A DNA stretch of 64,000 nt from Thamnaconus septentrionalis (taxonomy: Eukaryota; Chordata; Actinopteri; Tetraodontiformes; Monacanthidae): contig CM020506.1 of assembly GCA_009823395.1 (NCBI GenBank), forward strand, positions 19,161,001 through 19,225,000, given 5' to 3'. Position numbers and translations under genes: made by a program. Every line of letters starts with the position of its first letter. Positions within the stretch are counted from its first letter, which is position 1. Below, piece after piece: positions 57,931 through 64,000 of the stretch. The notes beneath the pieces are model-generated. The model ran no database searches and was not told the DNA's origin. It saw nothing but the letters and a program-made list of their open reading frames with translations.

Positions 57931-59343
57931 CTGGCTTTTACAAACCTAAAAGTTAGTCCCCCAAAAACAGACAACTGAAATTAAATGAACTGAGTTGAAG
58001 TGACTTGAATCTTCAACAACCCCCAAAAATACTTTCCGCCCACTTTCCCCGACTTCTCACCTGGTGCAACGTCCACATCAGTTTGGAGTAAGACCCAACA
58101 ATAATTGCGAAGGGGACGGCGAAGCAGACGGCAAAGTAGGTCACGATGTAGGAGACATTGTGAGGGTCCCGGTTGTGCCAGTCAGGTGCGCAAGACGTGC
58201 CCACGCCCTCCAGCTCATACCTGCCCCAACCGAACAGGGGAGGGACGTTCCACGTCAGGGACCACAGCCAGGATAAGACGATGCCCCCGAAGGCGTGGTT
58301 TTTTTGAAATGTCATGGGGCCCAGTGGCTTACAGATGACAAACATCCTCTCCACTGCGATCAGAGCGACCGTGCAGAGGGACGTGATTCCTGTGAATAGA
58401 AAGCGGAACTGCATCCCATCAAAAAAATCCACTCTACGCTACATTTTAAAGGTTAAGTGTGTAATATTTGGAGCTTTTGAGAAGGAACAGTGACACCAAG
58501 TGGTGACATTTTAGATTTGCAGCGCTCTCCCTCCCTCTCCTGAGCTTGCCAGTGGACTACGGCCTTGGCACACAAATTTGGGTACCTTGTCCACCTTCTT
58601 CTGCTTCATTGGTTTAATTGAGGATGTGAGCGTTCACCATAAATATGAAATTGGATTTGGATTGGAATTGTCCAACACCAGCTTCCTTAGGAATATGGCT
58701 GCGCAAGATGGCAGCTAACTGAGAGCAAGAACGAAGGATATGTATGTAACCACGGTTATGTGAGCAATTGGATCACTTAACGCCACATAACCTGATCTAT
58801 GTATATTCTTATATATAAGTAAGAACCATTCTAAGGGTAGGGAAACCAAATTACTTTTATTGTACTGCGATTATACACTTTTATTAATGCATTTATGGAG
58901 AGTATATTTAGTTTTTACCAATAAAAAAATCATAAATCACCAAATTTTTCACACTGGACCTTTAAAGTATAAATTCATCTCATGCGATGAATCCGTGACG
59001 GCCTCCGCTCACCAAACAGGGACACGGCGAAGCCCTCCATCACACAGCCCGTCCGTCCCAGGGAGAAGTAGCCCTGGGCATTGTTGACGACAGAGAGCAC
59101 GCCTCCGGTCAGAGCTGTGCCCAGGTCGGCCACAGCCATGTTCACCAGAGCGTAGTTGAGTGGCTGCCTCAGCTTCTTGTGCATCAGGGACACAATGATC
59201 ACTGTGGCGTTGAGGACGATGGCCGGCCCAGTGAAGAGGGCCATGATGACGGCTAGCAGGATGAAGCCGGCGCGAGGCAACGGAGGCTCCCCGTGTGGGG
59301 CCAGGTACAGGGAGGCGTTGGAGAAAAAAGAATTTGGTTGCAT
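56479..59343 (-). CDS. Non-visual opsin, parietopsin / VA-opsin / parapinopsin group, complete
   Basis: A retinal-binding, light-sensing G-protein-coupled receptor of the plasma membrane, expected in pineal or deep-brain photoreceptors. Four exons join in phase to 1,017 bases, 338 residues. The start is the ATG at 59343; upstream in-frame sequence has no ATG before a stop. Visible are an N-glycosylation site (SNAS), seven hydrophobic segments, Cys in GRTGC and TSC for the disulphide, Glu at the rhodopsin 113 position (CVMEG) and at 181 (LEGV), ERM in place of ERY, the retinal lysine in YLAKSSTVYNPIIY, and FRKYALPFLLCG after TM7. Wording such as RYELEGVGTSCAPDWHNRDP fits parietopsin best from memory, but VA-opsin or parapinopsin cannot be excluded without a tree. 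Confidence 0.9.
56593..57235 (-). other. Opsin intron 3
   Basis: Nothing recognised apart from A/T-rich runs. Confidence 0.5.
57236..57478 (-). CDS. Opsin exon 3: third loop to TM7
   Basis: 81 codons encode VSKMACVEGGAVAKGEMKVA, then VLMVLTFLISWLPYASLAMV and VYLAKSSTVYNPIIYIYLNK. The acceptor is TTGCAG and the donor GTACAT. Contains the retinal Schiff-base lysine and NPIIY. Confidence 0.94.
57479..58060 (-). other. Opsin intron 2 with GATT repeat
   Basis: A GATT tetranucleotide microsatellite lies at about 57888-57930. Confidence 0.7.
58061..58389 (-). CDS. Opsin exon 2: TM3 to TM5-6 loop
   Basis: It encodes GITSLCTVALIAVERMFVIC, then PPLFGWGRYELEGVGTSCAP and FAVPFAIIVGSYSKLMWTLH. The acceptor is TTCACAG and the donor GTGAGA. 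It spans the position of rhodopsin intron 2 without an intron. Confidence 0.94.
58390..59012 (-). other. Opsin intron 1 with a MITE
   Basis: Mostly the inverted-repeat element at 58445-58969. Confidence 0.65.
58445..58969. mobile_element. Fish MITE with TTTAAAGGT inverted ends
   Basis: Left end TTTTAAAGGTTAAGTGTGTA and right end, reversed, CTTTAAAGGTCCAGTGTGAA form imperfect inverted repeats. No coding sequence. Confidence 0.6.
59013..59343 (-). CDS. Opsin exon 1: N-terminus to TM3
   Basis: It starts ATG (59343-59341) and encodes MQPNSFFSNASLYLAPHG, TM1, KLRQPLNYALVNMAVADLG and GRTGCVMEGFAVSLF. The donor is GTGAGC, phase 1. A T-run and AGCAG at 59356-59383 just before the ATG could be a splice acceptor for a 5' UTR exon. 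Confidence 0.9.
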
Positions 59344-62300
59344 GTTAACAAAATTCTGCTCCAAGAAAAAAAAAAAAAAAAAAGATGGTCAAGTCAAGAA
59401 GTCCTGCTTCTCTCCTGCTGCTCCTTGGATGTTCAATGTCTCGGCTGCGACTGAGATTAGGTGCCCACAAGTCTAAGAATAAGTCGCCCTGACCGTACTT
59501 AACAAAGAGTAATTCCACCAGATGATGAGCCTTGATCCCTCACCTTTTGCTTGATTTTAAAGGCACTCAGGCAGGATGACTGCACAGCGCTCCCTGGGGG
59601 AGCGCTCTGGCCACGCCCACCTCACTGAGGGATCAAGACACTGCTGGGACGTAACTTAAAGTAATACAGCTCAAGTTAATGAAGGCGGCTGATCCCTCCC
59701 CGTGTCTGACGGCTCATTTATTGAAGCTTTTCCCGCTTGCCCCTCACTTTTATAACACACCAGGGGTCAGGTAAAGTTGAAGAGGCAGACTAGTGAGGCA
59801 GACTGGCGGCACCTTAAGTCACCTGCAGACTCACCACATTGACCTATACTGCTCAATGCATTTCCTAAATATTGGTGGATTTTTTTTTCTTCTCATCAGC
59901 GTGGCTCTGATGCTTTGTTGACTGAAACATGTACATTTCTGAGTCATCTAAAATCAAGGGTGTGCTAGTTGTTGCAACTGTTTTTTTTTGTTTTTTTTTT
60001 TCAATTTAAGGCACTAAAGTATGATTTCATGGATTAAGTCAAAACTCTTTTTTCAACTTATTGTATAAGAATAATGGTTGAAAAGGTTCAAACGGAGGAC
60101 CAAACAAATTATAGATAAACTCTTCCTTCTTGCTAAATGCTAATGTGGCACTTTTCTAATTTACATATATGTAAATGTGTACAATACATGCATAATACAT
60201 ACACATTTACTTTATATATTTTTCAAAACAAAGTTTAACACTTGAAAGTGTTGATAGTTGAGCTCAAATCAGCTGCATTCAACCAACAGGACTCAATGGC
60301 TTAAACTGAAATTCAACTAAAACCCTGATGATGCTTGAACCAAGAGCCTGCGTGAAAACAGGTTTGTGCCACTTGAACTCAAATAAATAAAGGAAGTAGC
60401 TTGACTTGAACTAAGGCAAACTAAAGCTGATTTAAATATCCATTTGAAGTAGATTGTGTTATAAATGCCCCGTGACCCTGAATAGGAATAAGCGGGTATA
60501 GAAGATGAATGAATGAATGAATGTGTTATAAATGTAATGGAATGAGATACATTTAAGCAAACACAAAGATCAGCATCAATCTTCATGTATGACTTACATG
60601 GTCCAGGCACCATTATGTCTTCAATCATGGGCTCATTTATGGCATTTTTTTTTTTTTTTTTTTTTTTTTATTATAAATGAAATGGACCATATTGTTTCAT
60701 TTTCAAAAAAGAACTGTATGTTTCCAGGCTGTCAGTGAACTGGCCAGAAAAGAGAAACGTACATCTTTTAATTCTTTTTCTTGCTCCACTGCAAATAATG
60801 TGTGGTGAGCAGCAGGTTTTAGGAACTCAGTTACCAGACTGAGCCATGTTTTTCATCCAACCTCTGAGATCATCTCGTGGCAGCCTTCCCTCTGTCCCTT
60901 CATAACTTGGAATGTACAATGAAAAAATGGTACATTCCAATTTTATTGTAATGGGGTGGGGGAGAGAAACGTTTGAGCACAAATATGTGTGAATGTGTTC
61001 TTGTTCTTCATCTACACATGACAGGAATCAGTGGTTGAGTAACTGCTTTCATTGAAGTTACGTATTGGATCTACATGGTCGTCTGGATTTAGGACCTGTG
61101 ATGTTCTATAAATACGTCGGGACCAAACATGTTATTAAACACAGAGTGACACCTGCTGATCAGCTTAACACATAAAAAAAAAAATAGAACAAATCAGAAA
61201 TTTGTGATTGTTGCTTGAAGGTTGCCCCCAAGTATTCTCTGTTAAATAATGTGGCTGCCAAGTTGTGATATTGGTGAGGCAAATGTAATGAGGGTATGGA
61301 AAAATACAGGCACGGTGACATATGTGTATTAGTTCTGCTCTGGCAGTGACATGGGTGTGAGAACAGACTGTTTTGGGTGTTATGGTCCAATTCTGAGGGC
61401 ATGAGGTGAGGTTAAGCCCCCAGTCTTAGCGTGGCCACAAGTGTCCGATGATTCACCTTATAAGAGGTTTATGTCCAATCAAATCAAGACAGAGATTACA
61501 ACTGTTCAGCCGGAGTGTGTAACAGCACTCGTGCTGTAATTACAAATCTGTTTTTCTAGGAGTTTTTCAAGGAGTAAAAACACAGGCAGGCAGCACATAC
61601 AAAAAAGAAATCACAATAGTGGGTCAAATCAAAGGTCTGGAAAATTTCCCAGGATTTCCTTGTTTTTAAAAACCATCTTTACTTTGTCTTCAACAAGAAG
61701 CAACAATCAAACTAGAACTTTTTGGCAAAGTATTGACACAGAGCCAGTCTGGATGGAAATTGATCAATGTGAAACCCGTTATGTAACTAACCCACTCCCT
61801 GTGATAACAGCTTGCGTGCTCGCTTCATGTTTGGACTGTCTTGTGACAAATGTTCTGGGCCGCCAAACAAAGTCAGGCTTCACCATTTAAGTCAGTCACA
61901 ATTTATTTTTATACATCCAAAAGTGTGTCTGTAGGGCCTCTGTAGCTTCCTGATTTTCCCCCTCAAATCTGAAAGTTTTTTCTCAGACAAATGCAAGCAC
62001 TCTGTCCAAAATAAATGTAGCCAAAACATATATACACAGAACTGACCTAATCAACTGATTGGTTTTCAATCTCTGGGAACATCTGATTTGAGATCTTGCT
62101 GTCACTGCTGTTGTATGCAGGATGCACCTTTGTTCAGAGACCTGCTGCAGAATGGACGCGGTGCCTTTAAAAACTTTATGTATTATGCAAGCGTAGCTAA
62201 CCTTAGTAGGTTGGTTAGCTCTGGAAAACACCTCCTTGTGATGTCACAGAGGGCACGGATAGCTGGCCCAGGTGCTTGTTTTGCTCTGTAAGGTCACATT

Positions 62301-62599
62301 GTTTTGACCACTTCAAAATGTGGAAGGTTTAAACAGCTGGCTAGATGGATTTTTTTGTAGATGGGTGTAAACAGAGAGCTAAATGTGCTGTTTTCTTGAG
62401 ATCTATAGAGCAATCGTGACCAATAAATTGGGTCTAGCGTCAAAAGCCTAAAGACTGGAAAATTGCTTCAACACTGGGCCAATAATCCAATCAGGAGTAT
62501 GTGCCTTGCCTAAAAACTGACAGCGGGTCAACTGGACTCATGGAATCAGGGCTGCTGCATGCGGTGGAGTTTTTTTTTTTTTTTTTTTCTCCTGCTAAA
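59344..62599. other. Intergenic region upstream of the opsin
   Basis: AT-rich with T/A homopolymers (for example 60648-60671). No gene or named element recognised. The opsin promoter should lie in its first part. Confidence 0.5.
59451..59459 (-). promoter_or_regulatory. Possible CRX/OTX site upstream of the opsin
   Basis: The minus strand reads CCTAATCTC about 110 bases before the ATG, fitting the YTAATCY photoreceptor and pineal homeobox motif. Such a short motif can occur by chance. Confidence 0.25.
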
Positions 62600-63725
62600 T
62601 TCACAATAGTCGATAGTTAATTAAAGCATGGGTAGGAGGGGCGCCCTGAGTGTGGAGACCGGATGATATTGTCCGTCATCCCGCATGCAGCCACCTTATC
62701 GGCACGTCCCAGACAGTACAGCCAGCGCGCAACTTTGATATACGACGCAATTACCGAACTAATAAAAGCCTCAAGTCGAAACACGGATCCGGTCCAGCGG
62801 CGGGGTGGGAGGAGTGGGAGGGGCATCAAGCCGCCGCATGCCGCCCTGACAGCATCATCGGCCCCGAATAATCAGCGATGGGAAAGTGTCGGACTGCAGG
62901 CGATCGCTGCCTCTTGTCTCGGTGACGAGCGCGAGGAGAGATCGGGGGCGCGCTCACGCCAGCTTTCGCAGATGTCCGTTCACTGCACCTGTGCGCCCAC
63001 GGGGAAAAAAAAAAAAGAAAGAAAAAAAAGAACGAAAGCGTATGACGTCATAGGATGATTGATCAGGGCTCGTTCAGTAGAAATGGAATATTCATATCTG
63101 CCGCCGCCACCAGGTCCATTTATTGCTGCTGAGCTTTTACAACCGCGTGCCTATATGAAACTCAAACACTGCCATCGAGAACTTGCTGTAACGCAGTGCG
63201 CGCGCGCTCCAAACGTTCGCAGTCTGAGGACCGCAAACACTTTGCGCTGCAGTCTGTCTCCCCGTCCATTCTGGGCCCGTGCTGTTGCCAACAACGATTG
63301 CATCCTTTATACAATTTTTTTTCCCCCTTGTCTCTCTCACGATCGTGTCGAACCCAAACGCCCGTGCCTGCCGCGCGGTGTAAAAGCAGTAAAACGCGGC
63401 GTCAGCATTAAAAAAAAAATCCAAACAACTTGCGAGTGTGCAGGCGCGCGCGTCGCCAAGTTGACTCTCGCGGCTTTGTTCGTCGTCGCACACGTGAAAT
63501 GTGCTCTCTGTAGCTCCGCGACGCACGATCCGTCCGTGCTGCCGCTTTTGGGGGTGGGATGGAGTAGGAGCCTCCAATGGGGTCCCCTGGTCGTCCGGGG
63601 AATTTCGCAAAGCGCAGCGCGTAAAACGAGGTGAGAGCTCGCGCTGGTGTTTGTCATCATCATCATCATCATCATCATCATCAGACAGAAGAAAAGAGAG
63701 CAGTGAACGGAGTCTCTCTCTCTCC

Positions 63726-63763
<38 letters not shown>

Positions 63764-63914
63764 ACACAGTGGGGGTTTGGTGCCATATAGGGTGCCGCGG
63801 CTCGAGACGCTGCACCGCGGGGGGTTCCTCCACTCTCTGCAAAAGCGCCGCAGCGACGGGACATTACTGTCCGTTCCCACTGTGCTTCCGCACGACACGC
63901 AGAGAGTTGGGAAG
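62600..63914 (+). promoter_or_regulatory. CpG-rich promoter and probable 5' UTR of the last gene
   Basis: CpG density rises sharply after 62640. A palindromic CRE (TGACGTCA) is at 63043-63050. A TCA repeat (63655-63682) and a CT repeat (about 63735-63762) lie in the likely 5' UTR. The transcription start is not visible. Confidence 0.5.
63043..63050. promoter_or_regulatory. CRE palindrome TGACGTCA
   Basis: Exact consensus for CREB/ATF binding within the CpG-rich region. Confidence 0.5.
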
Positions 63915-64000
63915 ATGCCCGGGTGGCGGAGGACGCGTCTGGCGCACAGGTGCAGCACCAACTTCCTGTTGTGGATCATCGTGGGTTTCAACGTGCTGGA
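63915..64000 (+). CDS. N-terminus of an unidentified membrane or secreted protein, cut by the window end
   Basis: An ATG with A at -3 opens 28 codons: MPGWRRTRLAHRCSTNFLLW, then IIVGFNVL. Basic residues followed by a hydrophobic stretch suggest a signal-anchor of a type II Golgi protein or a signal peptide. It follows a CpG-rich region, so a genuine first coding exon is plausible. I do not recognise the family and the frame is open upstream for some distance, so another start cannot be excluded. Confidence 0.55.
   Translation, partial: MPGWRRTRLAHRCSTNFLLWIIVGFNVL

Noticed and set aside
59344..59364. Extending the opsin N-terminus by seven residues to 59364
   Set aside because: The codon at 59364 is TTG, not ATG; the first in-frame ATG is at 59343.

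Overview
The window reads as vertebrate, most likely teleost fish, genomic DNA. The clues are split genes with GT-AG introns, an L-type calcium channel of the Cav1.3 type, a non-visual opsin of a kind kept in fish and lizards, Tc1-like and hAT-like repeats typical of fish, and many microsatellites. There is no bacterial, phage, CRISPR or viral content that I can support.

Positions 7455-53248 on the plus strand carry most of one gene, cacna1d (Cav1.3 alpha-1 subunit). It enters the window inside domain I (IS2), so the N-terminal exons lie upstream. I can join its exons from IS2 to the stop codon with every splice phase matching: 5,796 coding bases without optional exons, 1,931 residues. The tail ends in the PDZ ligand ITTL. 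Three pairs of mutually exclusive exons are visible (IS6, IIIS2, IVS3), plus a 27-base microexon in the I-II linker and a probable 33-base cassette exon in the IVS3-S4 linker.

The region 29134-37060 contains a local tandem duplication. The IVS2 exon is present twice and the IVS3 exon pair three times. Copies differ by single-base indels, a lost acceptor and a lost donor. This is either a recent tandem duplication or an assembly artefact.

On the minus strand, tail-to-tail with cacna1d, four exons at 56479-59343 encode a complete non-visual opsin of 338 residues, closest by memory to the parietopsin / VA-opsin / parapinopsin group. Its coding sequence begins at an ATG at 59343.

From about 62600 to the end the sequence is CpG-rich and looks like the promoter and first exon of another plus-strand gene. 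Its ATG is at 63915 and only 28 codons are in the window: a basic start followed by a hydrophobic segment. I do not recognise it.

The introns and intergenic stretches hold several terminal-inverted-repeat elements (10558-10709, 15234-15629, 25668-25948, 41719-42162, 52353-52894, 58445-58969), a Tc1-like transposase remnant (about 5108-5600), and a LINE 3' end inside the duplicated unit. I found no exotic new system. The items most worth following up are the duplicated IVS2/IVS3 block, the set of alternative exons, the repeats placed at splice sites, and the opsin's counterion arrangement.
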